A DNA stretch of 45,263 nucleotides, taken from positions 1 through 45,263 of the IMG/VR virus record IMGVR_UViG_3300020084_000028. One strand, 5' to 3'. A program made the position numbers and the translations under genes. Below are positions 35,913 to 42,375 of the stretch, piece by piece. The notes beneath the pieces were generated by a model. It worked only from the letters and a program-made list of their open reading frames with translations, did not search any database and was not told the origin of the DNA. How positions within the stretch are numbered: position 1 is the stretch's first letter; every line of letters begins with the position of its first letter. Origin of the DNA: a virus.

Positions 35913-37817
35913 TTATAGTCTTATAAACTCGCCGTTTAAGTAGCTAGATGATACTATGTATTGTGATCCTGAGATGTCAATTCCAGAAGAAATTACATCA
36001 TTAATTATATTAATATTTGATTTTGAATTATCTAGTTGTAAATAAAGATCTTGCTTTCCAATCACATCATTGGATTTTGGTATTGCAGAAAATTCAATAA
36101 TATCATCACCAAAAGATTTTTTAGTTGTATTTAAAATATTTAAAGCATTTAATTTTATTTCTCCTCTATTATAATCAATAGACCCAACATTCTTTCTAAC
36201 AACGACTGGTTGATTACTTGCATCCAATTTAAAGAGAAATACTGATCCAAATCCCTCATTATGTGGAAGATCTGACAGATACACGGTTCCAGTAATACCA
36301 TCTACAGTAAATCCAGAAGTTTTAAAATTATATCCACTACGATTTTTTATATGAAATTCATTACCAAAACAAATTTCATACTCCGTAAATTGCCTTAATC
36401 TAACTTTAAGATCTCTCCTCATTTGGATTGTTGTGATATTTGAGGTAATTGCAACCGCAGAGTCATCTATTAACTTTAAAAATTTACTATATTTAAATCT
36501 AGATCCATATACATTTAATTCATCAGACGCAGCAAACTTTTCTAAAGTTTGTTGTACTTGATTTTTTAAATACTCTGGAGTTCCTTGATTGCTGTTATAA
36601 TATACTTTTGCATTATATTCAATGTAAAGATATTTTAAATCTATAAATTCAGGAACAATTCCAGCGACTGCGTATTTTCTGAGAGTGATTTTTAAATTAT
36701 CTTTAATTGCAGTTGGTAAATAAGAACCATTTTTTGGTTTAACCGTAATATAAACCTTTCCAAATTTTGGTGGATTCAATTCTTCACCACCAAATACAGA
36801 TACTGATTCAGTTTCTGGATAAATTAGGGGTATCAATGATTCATAATCAGATGCTGTGACAGCTCTATTCTGAGAAGCGTATACTCTTGGTGCTAATTTT
36901 TTAATAGAAGCGATAGATTCAATATCAGCTCCATATCCCGCTACTTCAAGTGTTGTTAAGAGTGGTTCATCAACAGTAACAGGACTTCCATTATTATCTG
37001 CTAATCTACCAGCAAAAGAAAAATTTCGGACACCATTTGCAATTGAACCATTTGTAGTTACATAACTAACCATGATAAAATTATTATTTTTTAGTTTACT
37101 TCCAAAAGTTCCATCACCAAAGATTAATTCATACCTTTGATCCTCAATTTCATTTAGAAAAAATACATCATCTGTTGGTTTAACTGCAGTTAAATTATCT
37201 GCAAATTTATAAACTCTTGAAATATTACTATTTTTACTTTCTCTAATAATCACTCTTATCAAGCTAGTATCAATATTATCATTGTTTAAAATAAATCTTT
37301 GGTTTTTATTTAAACTGTCAACAATAAAACTATCTTCAATATATGATCCTTCAAAAATATCAACATTCGGGAATTCTGCAATTCCACCAGATACAGGAAC
37401 TGTAACATCGTCTGGTATAGAGTAAATATAATTTATATTTGAGAATGATACGTTTGAAGTAGCAACAATACCTTTTTTTAAGGTAATTGTGATTGGGTTG
37501 GAGGCAAATGCAGATATATCAACAAAAAAAGATATTTTAGATCTAGATGATCTAACTGATCTTGGAAGATAACCTAAATTTCTAGCAAGAGATACTACGT
37601 TCTCTCTTAGTGTTGCTCCATCCAAAAACACTTCATTAGTCAACATATTTGCATTATATGATGTAATATAAGTGTTGTATGCTAGAGTGTCTAGCAATAC
37701 ACTAAAATTAGACCCATCAAAGTCATAATCTGTGTACCTACCATCAGCTCTCAAAAAGCTTTTGATAGATTCTCTTATATCGTTAAAATCTAGTGCTGAT
37801 ACGTTAACTATTGGCAT
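35913..37817 (-). CDS. 6: Baseplate wedge protein gp6, 634 aa
   Basis: This is a wedge subunit that forms the inner iris ring of the baseplate and triggers sheath contraction. Conserved parts are the opening ALDFNDIRESIKSFLRADG, the segment NANMLTNEVFLDGATLRENV and the central ASDYESLIPLIYPE of the J-family baseplate fold. The length matches T4 gp6 (660 aa). The C-terminal half gives regular beta strands with no GxGY insertion. The gp25 stop TAA is followed directly by its ATG, so translation of gp25 and gp6 is probably coupled. The gp7-like gene starts five bases after the gp6 stop. Confidence 0.96.
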   Translation of the reverse strand: MPIVNVSALDFNDIRESIKSFLRADGRYTDYDFDGSNFSVLLDTLAYNTYITSYNANMLTNEVFLDGATLRENVVSLARNLGYLPRSVRSSRSKISFFVDISAFASNPITITLKKGIVATSNVSFSNINYIYSIPDDVTVPVSGGIAEFPNVDIFEGSYIEDSFIVDSLNKNQRFILNNDNIDTSLIRVIIRESKNSNISRVYKFADNLTAVKPTDDVFFLNEIEDQRYELIFGDGTFGSKLKNNNFIMVSYVTTNGSIANGVRNFSFAGRLADNNGSPVTVDEPLLTTLEVAGYGADIESIASIKKLAPRVYASQNRAVTASDYESLIPLIYPETESVSVFGGEELNPPKFGKVYITVKPKNGSYLPTAIKDNLKITLRKYAVAGIVPEFIDLKYLYIEYNAKVYYNSNQGTPEYLKNQVQQTLEKFAASDELNVYGSRFKYSKFLKLIDDSAVAITSNITTIQMRRDLKVRLRQFTEYEICFGNEFHIKNRSGYNFKTSGFTVDGITGTVYLSDLPHNEGFGSVFLFKLDASNQPVVVRKNVGSIDYNRGEIKLNALNILNTTKKSFGDDIIEFSAIPKSNDVIGKQDLYLQLDNSKSNINIINDVISSGIDISGSQYIVSSSYLNGEFIRL

Positions 37818-38219
37818 TTATCTAGTTGGTAATAATACAAATTCTAATCGTTGTGGTAGGGCATCAATTCCAACTATTAAATATGTAATTTTAACATCCA
37901 TCGCCCCCTCATCATAGTTTGGAGTAATAACCGTTTCTATTAACTCTACTCTTGGTTCAAACCGATTGATTACTTCTGTTATTTGGGTTTCTATTCGTCT
38001 AGCAGTAAATAGATCAATAGTTTCAAATAATAATTTATTTACATCAGTTCCTATAGAAGGTTCAAAAAACTTTTCTCCCCGTATTGTTAAAACTAAATTT
38101 TGAACTGATCGAGCGATAGCTTGTTCATTCTTTAAAACAGCTAAGTCTCTCGTTAAAGGATTGATCTTTAACGAGAGACTAATATCCCTAAATCCAACAC
38201 TAATACGCTCTAACGGCAT
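37818..38219 (-). CDS. 25: Baseplate wedge protein gp25, 133 aa
   Basis: This is the small wedge protein with a lysozyme-like fold (not active as lysozyme) that forms the sheath-initiating ring with gp6 and gp53. The opening FRDISLSLKINPLTRDLAVL, the central TIRGEKFFEPSIGTDVNKLL and the helix INRFEPRVELIE are the gp25 signature shared by phage tails and type VI secretion (TssE). The length equals T4 gp25 (132 aa). It is the first gene of the baseplate operon. A perfect TATAAATA late promoter lies 23 bases upstream of its ATG. Its stop codon abuts the gp6 start. Confidence 0.97.
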   Translation of the reverse strand: MPLERISVGFRDISLSLKINPLTRDLAVLKNEQAIARSVQNLVLTIRGEKFFEPSIGTDVNKLLFETIDLFTARRIETQITEVINRFEPRVELIETVITPNYDEGAMDVKITYLIVGIDALPQRLEFVLLPTR

Positions 38220-38241
38220 TATTTTGAATATTATTATGATT

Positions 38242-38249
38242 TATTTATA
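38242..38249 (-). promoter_or_regulatory. Late promoter TATAAATA before gp25
   Basis: A perfect match to the T4 late promoter box TATAAATA on the minus strand, 23 bases upstream of gp25. A small hairpin (GTGGT/ACCAC with an AAAA loop, about 38250-38263) lies immediately upstream and overlaps the stop codon of the 83-aa gene. It may end the preceding transcript. This box probably drives gp25, gp6 and the gp7-like gene. Confidence 0.75.
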
Positions 38250-38256
38250 GTGGTTT

Positions 38257-38508
38257 TTACCACTTGTGCCCCCAATTTGGCTCAGTGCCATAAGACCAAT
38301 CATCATAGTCTTCGTCATTGCGAATTTTTTCGTGAAGTTCATTTTGAACCTCAAAATCATGTTTTTTAGGGGTCTTATCATCATTTGCGATCTCTCGCAA
38401 CATCTTCTTTTCTTTAGTTTCCTCAGATAATTTGTAATCTGATACTAAACTAGTTGTTCCCCACATGCTGTACATGTAGTTAACATCACGATCCGCTGGT
38501 TTTCCCAT
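38257..38508 (-). CDS. Conserved-looking small acidic protein upstream of gp25, 83 aa
   Basis: Function unknown. The protein is highly charged. It has an N-terminal patch with aromatic residues (VNYMYSMWGTTSLVSDYKLS), a helical middle rich in Lys and Glu, and an acidic, tryptophan-containing tail (NDEDYDDWSYGTEPNWGHKW). No membrane segment or signal peptide is visible. The start is supported by AGGAG seven bases upstream. That ribosome site is preceded at once by a perfect 7-bp hairpin (38519-38535) that ends at its first bases, so access could be regulated. It sits just before the gp25 late promoter. Confidence 0.8.
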   Translation of the reverse strand: MGKPADRDVNYMYSMWGTTSLVSDYKLSEETKEKKMLREIANDDKTPKKHDFEVQNELHEKIRNDEDYDDWSYGTEPNWGHKW

Positions 38509-38518
38509 TTGTTTGCTC

Positions 38519-38535
38519 CTGATTTGTTAAATCAG
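38519..38535 (-). repeat. Hairpin abutting the ribosome site of the 83-aa gene
   Basis: Perfect inverted repeat CTGATTT / AAATCAG with a 3-base loop. On the minus strand it ends directly before GGAG, so the last two stem bases (AG) are part of the AGGAG ribosome site. It could expose or hide the site, or protect a processed 5' end. It carries no T-run and so is not a terminator on this strand. Confidence 0.6.
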
Positions 38536-38552
38536 AACTTTTTACGGGGTTG

Positions 38553-39014
38553 CTATCCCGAATTTTTGACCATTTCGTAGTCATCACCAAGAATTTCTCT
38601 CAAGTATGCATCATTCCACATGTCATAATAAGAGGTTCTTGCTAATTTTTTACGAAAATCCTGTAATTTTTCCTTTGGTTGCGCTAAAATTAAGTTATAT
38701 TTACCATTGTTGGTCTGAATTCCTTTTATATACGTCTTATAATTACCACAGTCTTCAAAAAACTTCCATTTTGGATGTTTTGAGTTATGGTGATCCACCC
38801 AAAATTGAACTGCATCCAAATTAAAGTAGTCTTCTACAATAAAAATGATAACATGATACCCATCAATTGGATATACTTCCTCCGCTGGACACTCTATAAT
38901 TTTAAATTTGGAATTAGATGCAAATGGACACACTGCAAAACCATTTAATTCTGGTTTAAGTTTAGATACCTCTTTAATCCAATTTAAAATATATATCTCT
39001 TTATCTGAAAACAT
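38553..39014 (-). CDS. Unknown protein resembling DUF1415 at its N-terminus, 153 aa
   Basis: The opening WIKEVSKLKPELNGFAVCPF resembles the start of DUF1415 proteins ('W....V..L..CPFA'). The rest of that family is not recognisable, so no function is given. The middle is a mixed alpha/beta region (YHVIIFIVEDYFNLDAVQFW, WKFFEDCGNYK) and the end is helical (LREILGDDYEMV). No Shine-Dalgarno sequence precedes the ATG. Instead a strong rho-independent terminator lies within two bases of the start, so either the gene is read by terminator readthrough or the hairpin is part of its leader. There is no earlier in-frame ATG that would change this. Confidence 0.8.
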   Translation of the reverse strand: MFSDKEIYILNWIKEVSKLKPELNGFAVCPFASNSKFKIIECPAEEVYPIDGYHVIIFIVEDYFNLDAVQFWVDHHNSKHPKWKFFEDCGNYKTYIKGIQTNNGKYNLILAQPKEKLQDFRKKLARTSYYDMWNDAYLREILGDDYEMVKNSG

Positions 39015-39015
39015 A

Positions 39016-39049
39016 TAAAAAAGAGTGCTTATTACTATTTAAGCACTCT
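39016..39049 (-). terminator. Rho-independent terminator after the 46-aa gene
   Basis: On the minus strand a 9-bp perfect stem (AGAGTGCTT / AAGCACTCT, loop of 10 bases) is followed by a run of T. It stands 7 bases after the stop of the 46-aa gene. It ends 2 bases before the ATG of the 153-aa gene, leaving no room for a separate promoter or ribosome site. Confidence 0.85.
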
Positions 39050-39055
39050 AAGATA

Positions 39056-39196
39056 TTAACCTTGTCCTCTATACCTCTTCCGTGCCCCGTTACGAGACGT
39101 TGCGGCGTACTTAGTATGTTTACCTGTCCCTTGACGAGTTTTTTTGGGTTTTGATTCAATAACAATTTTATTAGTCAGTGAAGGTCTTTTTGCCAT
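39056..39196 (-). CDS. Very basic 46-aa protein
   Basis: The frame encodes MAKRPSLTNKIVIESKPKKT and continues with more Lys and Arg, ending RNGARKRYRGQG. About a third of the residues are Lys or Arg, with almost no acids, so it should bind nucleic acid or ribosomes non-specifically. It starts 2 bases after the stop of the 56-aa gene (TAACTATG) and is followed by a strong terminator, so it is the last gene of the glycosyltransferase operon. No family is recognised. Confidence 0.75.
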   Translation of the reverse strand: MAKRPSLTNKIVIESKPKKTRQGTGKHTKYAATSRNGARKRYRGQG

Positions 39197-39198
39197 AG

Positions 39199-39369
39199 TT
39201 AAGATTCAAATAATGGTTCAAGTGAAATTAAATTAGGGTCGATATCTTCCCCCGAGAAAAAGCGTTCAGAGAACTCTTGAAGAATATCAGTACAGTCTTC
39301 AAGAGTCATATCCTTATATAATGCTCTACCATTATAACACACGTTATAAAGTTTCTCAGAGGTACTCAT
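39199..39369 (-). CDS. Small acidic protein, 56 aa
   Basis: The frame encodes MSTSEKLYNVCYNGRALYKD, then a helix MTLEDCTDILQEFSERFFSG and an acidic end (EDIDPNLISLEPLFES). It has the look of the small conserved proteins common in cyanomyoviruses: one beta hairpin followed by one amphipathic helix. Function unknown. The start follows the glycosyltransferase-like gene stop as TGATATG, and the 46-aa gene starts 2 bases after its own stop, so the three are probably co-translated. Confidence 0.78.
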   Translation of the reverse strand: MSTSEKLYNVCYNGRALYKDMTLEDCTDILQEFSERFFSGEDIDPNLISLEPLFES

Positions 39370-39370
39370 A

Positions 39371-40156
39371 TCAAATCACACGAGTCTTCTCGTGACCAAC
39401 ACGAATCCGTGGATCGCACCAGGTTTCAATGCCTGCCTCTTTGGCATCCAGACAGAACGATACGTCCTCTCCACACATATCCTGAACTGCGCCAGATTCA
39501 AAGACTTGCATCTTAGGAGCAAACCAAGGATACTCAAGACGCTCAAAGACACCGTTACGAATCATAACCCAACCAAAACCTGTGTAATCCACGGTGAATG
39601 GTTTACGTCTCTTTGCCATAGATTCAGTGGTCTCATGATTCATAACACCACCGTTCTTACGGAAGTCATCCTCATCCAACCAGTGAGCAACTGAGGTTGT
39701 TACCCCATCTTCAGTGGCATACCATCCAGCAACGATCTCTTTTTCTTCTTGAGGAATACCGTCTTTATCTGGTCCAGGTACTGCGAGATCGCACAATTGC
39801 CAGAATTTTTCTGTGTTGAACACAATGTCATTATCAATCCAAAGTTGGTAATCATATTGCAGTTTACCATCCCAAGGAATTTGCTTTGGTCCACGAAGAA
39901 CGTTTGCACCAAGACATTTGCAACGTGCAAAGTTAACCATGGAAGAATAGTCTTGAGAGATCTGAATACTCATTCCATTCTGCACAAGGTCAAAACAGAG
40001 TTGTACAAATGATTTTAAAAATTGATAGGAACAACCACGTCCTGGAAGACAAAAGACAATACTCTTGCCTCGCATCCTCTCTCTAATTGCATCATAGTCC
40101 CAATCCTCCTTAGGTTGCGTAGGAGCAGTGGCTTTTACAGTGAATCCTTTTGCCAT
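39371..40156 (-). CDS. Glycosyltransferase-like protein (GT-A type), 261 aa
   Basis: Residues 32-120 look like a GT-A nucleotide-sugar domain. There is a strand SIVFCLPGRGCSYQF, a helix, an ARCKCLGANV segment, and then YQLWIDNDIVF with D108-N109-D110 in the place of the metal-binding DxD. The C-terminal part has GEDVSFCLDAKEAGIETWCD and a closing RVGHEKTRV, both common at the acceptor side of such enzymes. In T4-like phages comparable enzymes modify host surface glycans, virion proteins or DNA; the target here is unknown. It is the first gene of a short operon with the 56- and 46-aa proteins. No strong ribosome site is visible. Confidence 0.72.
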   Translation of the reverse strand: MAKGFTVKATAPTQPKEDWDYDAIRERMRGKSIVFCLPGRGCSYQFLKSFVQLCFDLVQNGMSIQISQDYSSMVNFARCKCLGANVLRGPKQIPWDGKLQYDYQLWIDNDIVFNTEKFWQLCDLAVPGPDKDGIPQEEKEIVAGWYATEDGVTTSVAHWLDEDDFRKNGGVMNHETTESMAKRRKPFTVDYTGFGWVMIRNGVFERLEYPWFAPKMQVFESGAVQDMCGEDVSFCLDAKEAGIETWCDPRIRVGHEKTRVI

Positions 40157-40204
40157 ATCTTAAAAGTTTTATCAGGTCAATTCTAACGTTTAGTCTTTAG
40201 TTTG

Positions 40205-40366
40205 TCAATAGGAACACTCTACCATAAGTTGTCGATTTACTTCGACTTCCTCATAGTCAAATTCCTTCCCTTTGAGTTCTTTCCATTTCTCTATGAATTC
40301 ATCTTCAGAGAGAACAGCATCAATACAATGGTTATCTTTGTCGTAGATGTGATAAACTTTGTCCAT
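40205..40366 (-). CDS. Small unknown protein, 53 aa
   Basis: The frame encodes MDKVYHIYDKDNHCIDAVLS, then an acidic helix (EDEFIEKWKELKGKEFDYEE) and a beta-like end. A good ribosome site (AGAGGA, spacing about six) and a CATAAATA late-promoter box upstream support it as a real gene. No family is recognised. It is separated from the glycosyltransferase-like gene by about 50 bases. Confidence 0.75.
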   Translation of the reverse strand: MDKVYHIYDKDNHCIDAVLSEDEFIEKWKELKGKEFDYEEVEVNRQLMVECSY

Positions 40367-40389
40367 ATTAAATCCTCTTGACTCCCAAG

Positions 40390-40397
40390 TATTTATG
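40390..40397 (-). promoter_or_regulatory. Late promoter candidate before the 53-aa gene
   Basis: CATAAATA on the minus strand, one mismatch from TATAAATA, 24 bases upstream of the 53-aa ATG with a Shine-Dalgarno sequence in between. It lies in the gap between divergent genes, where a promoter is expected. It probably also serves the glycosyltransferase-like operon. Confidence 0.6.
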
Positions 40398-40428
40398 GCA
40401 TAACTAGTAATACCTTTGTGATTATAGC

Positions 40429-41121
40429 ATGTATAAAAATAAAGTCATTAATCACAAATACTATCAGTGCTATGATGTATTTGACTCAAAAACTATTGAT
40501 GACTTATTAGAGAGTTGTGATAAACATTTTAAATTCAATTCTAATTCAAATGCCAAAGCAACAGATCTATATCAAATCACAAACTGTATCATGGATTGTC
40601 ATGGATTGCATTTAACAGATAGTCTCATCTATCCTTATTGTCAACCATATTGGAATACTTTTTGTAAAACAGTATGTGAAAAAGTAAAAGAATATCTCTT
40701 ACTAGTTTATCCAGAATTATTGAAACCAAAATGGAAACATAAAAGTATTTTATCTACAGGATATCAAGTCTTCCCACATTCTTGTTGGGCGATTAAAATT
40801 TTAGCAGATAAAAGAAGAAGACCTATATGTGACTTAGAAAAAAGTGTAGACTCCCTATGGCCCGAAGATACATTTATCACCGCAATTTATTATTTAAAGA
40901 ATACAAGTATTGGTAACGGAACCGTTGTAAAATATAATAAATCTCAGTATTATAAAAGTGATGGTGCAGAGAACTCTCTGTTTATCCTTAGAGATTCTAA
41001 GTTTGGTGAATACATTCCATATAAAGACGATGAAGAAAAAATCGTAATTCGTTTTGAATTTTGTATTCTTGGTGAACCTCATAACGTCCCTTGGACATCT
41101 CCGAGAATCGTTGGACCCTGA
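40429..41121 (+). CDS. Plus-strand protein with possible oxygenase-like beta fold, 230 aa
   Basis: The only complete plus-strand gene of the window. The C-terminal part (TFITAIYYLKNTSIGNGTVV, then NSLFILRDSKFGEYIPYKDD and IVIRFEFCIL) has the strand order of the double-stranded beta-helix in 2OG-Fe(II) oxygenases. However, the HxD iron site and the distal histidine are not evident, so it may be an inactive relative. The N-terminal half is helical and rich in cysteine. It is divergent from the 53-aa gene and convergent with the small-gene region. No Shine-Dalgarno sequence precedes the ATG. Codon use is AT-rich like the virion block, not like the GC-richer genes to its right. Confidence 0.7.
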   Translation: MYKNKVINHKYYQCYDVFDSKTIDDLLESCDKHFKFNSNSNAKATDLYQITNCIMDCHGLHLTDSLIYPYCQPYWNTFCKTVCEKVKEYLLLVYPELLKPKWKHKSILSTGYQVFPHSCWAIKILADKRRRPICDLEKSVDSLWPEDTFITAIYYLKNTSIGNGTVVKYNKSQYYKSDGAENSLFILRDSKFGEYIPYKDDEEKIVIRFEFCILGEPHNVPWTSPRIVGP

Positions 41122-41136
41122 GTGGGAAATTTTTTT

Positions 41137-41152
41137 CTGAAAAATTTTTCAG
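41137..41152 (+). terminator. Possible terminator of the 230-aa plus-strand gene
   Basis: Perfect palindrome CTGAAAAA/TTTTTCAG about 15 bases after the stop codon at 41121. The stem is A/T-rich and no T-run follows, so it is a weak terminator at best. It could also be a protein-binding palindrome. Confidence 0.3.
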
Positions 41153-41306
41153 ATGAAAGTGAAATCACTCACTCGATTTGTCACCTCTGTAGGTTAGGGT
41201 AGTTAACGATTTTATATACGGCGCAGGGCGCGGCATTAGTATAACTTATGGAACGAATTAACTGTCATAACGAGATCTGATGAATGGATGTGTCCGCACG
41301 AAAGTA

Positions 41307-41333
41307 TAAAAAACCCCCTCACGAATGAGGGGG
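41307..41333 (-). terminator. Strong rho-independent terminator after the 56-aa gene
   Basis: On the minus strand an 8-bp stem (CCCCCTCA / TGAGGGGG, loop of 4 bases) is followed by six T. It begins about 12 bases after the stop at 41345 and closes the small-gene operon. Confidence 0.9.
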
Positions 41334-41344
41334 CAAAGTGTTAA

Positions 41345-41515
41345 TCAGGGCAGGCAACCTTTGTCGTCAAGTATACCAATGCTTAGGACATTGTTATACA
41401 AACCAACGTAGAATCTGCCGATTGATAACCCAAACTGCTCATCATCTTTCCCCGCTTGAGTATCAACGCCGAGGTAGAAGAATTCAGCGATTGAGAGAGA
41501 AGTTGCGAATTTCAT
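41345..41515 (-). CDS. Small unknown protein, 56 aa
   Basis: The frame encodes MKFATSLSIAEFFYLGVDTQ and ends LYNNVLSIGILDDKGCLP. The C-terminal half is beta-like with a repeated SIG pattern (LSIGRFYVGLYNN, LSIGILDD). I use the ATG at 41515. The longer frame from 41572 would run through a G6/C6 hairpin and is less likely. No ribosome site is visible, as for most genes of this region. A strong terminator follows. Function unknown. Confidence 0.65.
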   Translation of the reverse strand: MKFATSLSIAEFFYLGVDTQAGKDDEQFGLSIGRFYVGLYNNVLSIGILDDKGCLP

Positions 41516-41541
41516 TGTGGTGATGATAGTGTGAACGTAGA

Positions 41542-41560
41542 GGGGGGATTGTGTCCCCCC
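41542..41560 (-). terminator. G6/C6 hairpin between two small genes
   Basis: Perfect inverted repeat of six G and six C with a 7-base loop, in the 57-base gap between the 84-aa and 56-aa genes. No T-run follows on the minus strand, so it may attenuate or protect the RNA rather than fully terminate. Confidence 0.45.
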
Positions 41561-41572
41561 CGATTGTATCAT

Positions 41573-41827
41573 TCACATCATGGCGGCGGCGATTCTGTCA
41601 CGCTTGCGGATCTGCTCAAAGTTAACAAACCACAGATCCCGCTTGCCATTATCGGCACGGGTTGCACTCAGAACGCCATCCGTTTCCAGATCAACCATAA
41701 GGGCGTGAATAGTGCCCTTATGGCGGCGGGGGTCAAGACCAAACGAGCGCACAAGGTCGCTGCAGGTCAGGGGTCCGTCGTTGATCAGGCGGGAGCGGAT
41801 GGCGGTGCGGATGATGGTTTTGATCAT
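41573..41827 (-). CDS. Winged-helix-like small protein, 84 aa
   Basis: The order of elements fits a compact winged helix: helices at about 3-15 and 20-30 (LTCSDLVRSFGLD), a recognition helix about 36-50 (HKGTIHALMVDLETDGVL) and a beta wing (LSATRADNGKRDLWFVNF). The pattern is that of small DNA-binding or regulatory proteins in which the wing follows 'L..dGvL.....nGkrd.W'. It could regulate phage early genes or act on the host. It starts 14 bases downstream of one copy of the 44-bp repeat, which may provide its promoter and leader. Base composition is GC-richer than the virion genes. Confidence 0.65.
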   Translation of the reverse strand: MIKTIIRTAIRSRLINDGPLTCSDLVRSFGLDPRRHKGTIHALMVDLETDGVLSATRADNGKRDLWFVNFEQIRKRDRIAAAMM

Positions 41828-41840
41828 CAGTCTGATGGGG

Positions 41841-41884
41841 TTGCGCGAGGTCCGTTTGCCTCGCTTGAATGTATCCTAGAGGGT
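41841..41884 (-). promoter_or_regulatory. 44-bp repeat, copy 1: possible promoter plus 5' hairpin leader
   Basis: Identical over 44 bases to 42565-42608. On the minus strand it reads ACCCTCTAGGATACATTCAA, then a hairpin GCGAGG / CCTCGC with an 8-base loop, then GCAA. TAGGAT could be a -10 box; a start about seven bases later would put the hairpin at the 5' end of the mRNA. It ends 14 bases before the ATG of the 84-aa gene. No clear -35 box is present. Confidence 0.6.
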
Positions 41885-42048
41885 CAGGCGCTCACGGGAG
41901 CGGGTTTGTCACAATCTGAAATAATGTTGACTTGCTCAAAAAATTGCATCCATTCATCATCACTTAGGGTGGTGCAATTCTTTTCTACAAGCTCAGCGAT
42001 TCTTTCAGCGGGAAGTTTATACCGAAGGCGGGAGGGATAGTGTGTCAC
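41884..42048 (-). CDS. Small helical protein with GTG start, 54 aa
   Basis: The frame encodes THYPSRLRYKLPAERIAELV after a GTG start, then EKNCTTLSDDEWMQFFEQVN and a short tail. Two amphipathic helices are likely. No ATG fits. The GTG overlaps the stop of the 36-aa frame upstream as GTGA, the classical signal of translational coupling, and the frame is closed by a stop shortly upstream. The stop codon shares its last base with copy 1 of the 44-bp repeat. Function unknown. Confidence 0.55.
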   Translation of the reverse strand: MTHYPSRLRYKLPAERIAELVEKNCTTLSDDEWMQFFEQVNIISDCDKPAPVSA

Positions 42049-42155
42049 TGTGTTGAAATTAGGTTTGCTGTAGTGTGCAGAATGTTGGCGGTGCTGTTTC
42101 TAACTGTAGGAGACATTAGAAACATCACCACAAAAATGATGGTGAAAGTTCTCAT
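42045..42155 (-). CDS. 36-aa hydrophobic microprotein
   Basis: The frame encodes MRTFTIIFVVMFLMSPTVRN followed by STANILHTTANLISTQ. One basic residue, then about 12 hydrophobic ones (residues 4-14) followed by S-P, look like a short membrane anchor or signal peptide. Both ends are linked to neighbours by overlapping codons: ATGA with the 53-aa gene before it and GTGA with the 54-aa gene after it. This double coupling is the main evidence that it is translated. It could also serve only as a coupling leader for the 54-aa protein. Confidence 0.5.
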   Translation of the reverse strand: MRTFTIIFVVMFLMSPTVRNSTANILHTTANLISTQ

Positions 42156-42313
42156 TTTTGTGGCACCTTTACAGTTACAATTTCGGCGGGAGATCCGCAG
42201 GAACGATAGAACGCTGCCATGCGATCTGCCTCCTCAAATGTAGCAAACGTTTGCTCTCTCCACTCACAAGAATTGTAGGGAGTTTGGTAGCGAATCGTTA
42301 CACCTAATGCCAT
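42152..42313 (-). CDS. Small unknown protein, 53 aa
   Basis: The frame encodes MALGVTIRYQTPYNSCEWRE, then a helix TFATFEEADRMAAFYRSCGS and a strand (AEIVTVKVPQK). This beta-helix-beta layout with 'F.t.eeA..ma.f' is typical of small phage proteins, but no family is named. I use the ATG at 42313; the longer frame from 42463 would run through the terminator-like hairpin and the gene before it. Its stop overlaps the next start as ATGA. Confidence 0.65.
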   Translation of the reverse strand: MALGVTIRYQTPYNSCEWREQTFATFEEADRMAAFYRSCGSPAEIVTVKVPQK

Positions 42314-42334
42314 GATGTTAAGGTAGGAAAGTGT

Positions 42335-42362
42335 AAAAAATGGAGGGGGAATTTCACCCCCT
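42335..42362 (-). terminator. Terminator after the 58-aa gene
   Basis: On the minus strand a stem AGGGGG / CCCCCT with a 7-base loop is followed by CCATTTTTT. It lies about 14 bases after the stop at 42376 and would separate the 58-aa gene from the following cassette. Confidence 0.7.
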
Positions 42363-42375
42363 TGAGTGTTAAGAA

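Larger units (their letters stand above)
41122..41344. other. Gene-free spacer at the base-composition boundary
   Basis: 223 bases between converging genes. It holds a perfect 16-bp palindrome CTGAAAAATTTTTCAG (41137-41152), which could be a weak two-way terminator for the plus-strand gene, and a short GTGA..TCAC hairpin next to it. A GC-rich patch follows (GGCGCAGGGCGCGGC, about 41220-41234), and the minus-strand terminator lies at its right end. I see no convincing gene, tRNA or ncRNA in it. Confidence 0.6.

Noticed and set aside
40378-40406. TTGACT followed by TAACTA as an early promoter for the plus-strand gene
   Set aside because: The -35 is good but the -10 hexamer fits poorly at normal spacing; not strong enough to list.
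41165-41236. 23-codon minus-strand frame (MPRPAPYIKSLTTL...) in the spacer
   Set aside because: No ribosome site, promoter or coupling to another gene; too short to support.
41531-42040. 169-codon plus-strand frame in the small-gene region
   Set aside because: It runs antisense to the 84-aa and 54-aa genes and across a hairpin and the 44-bp repeat; the minus-strand genes have coupled starts and terminators.
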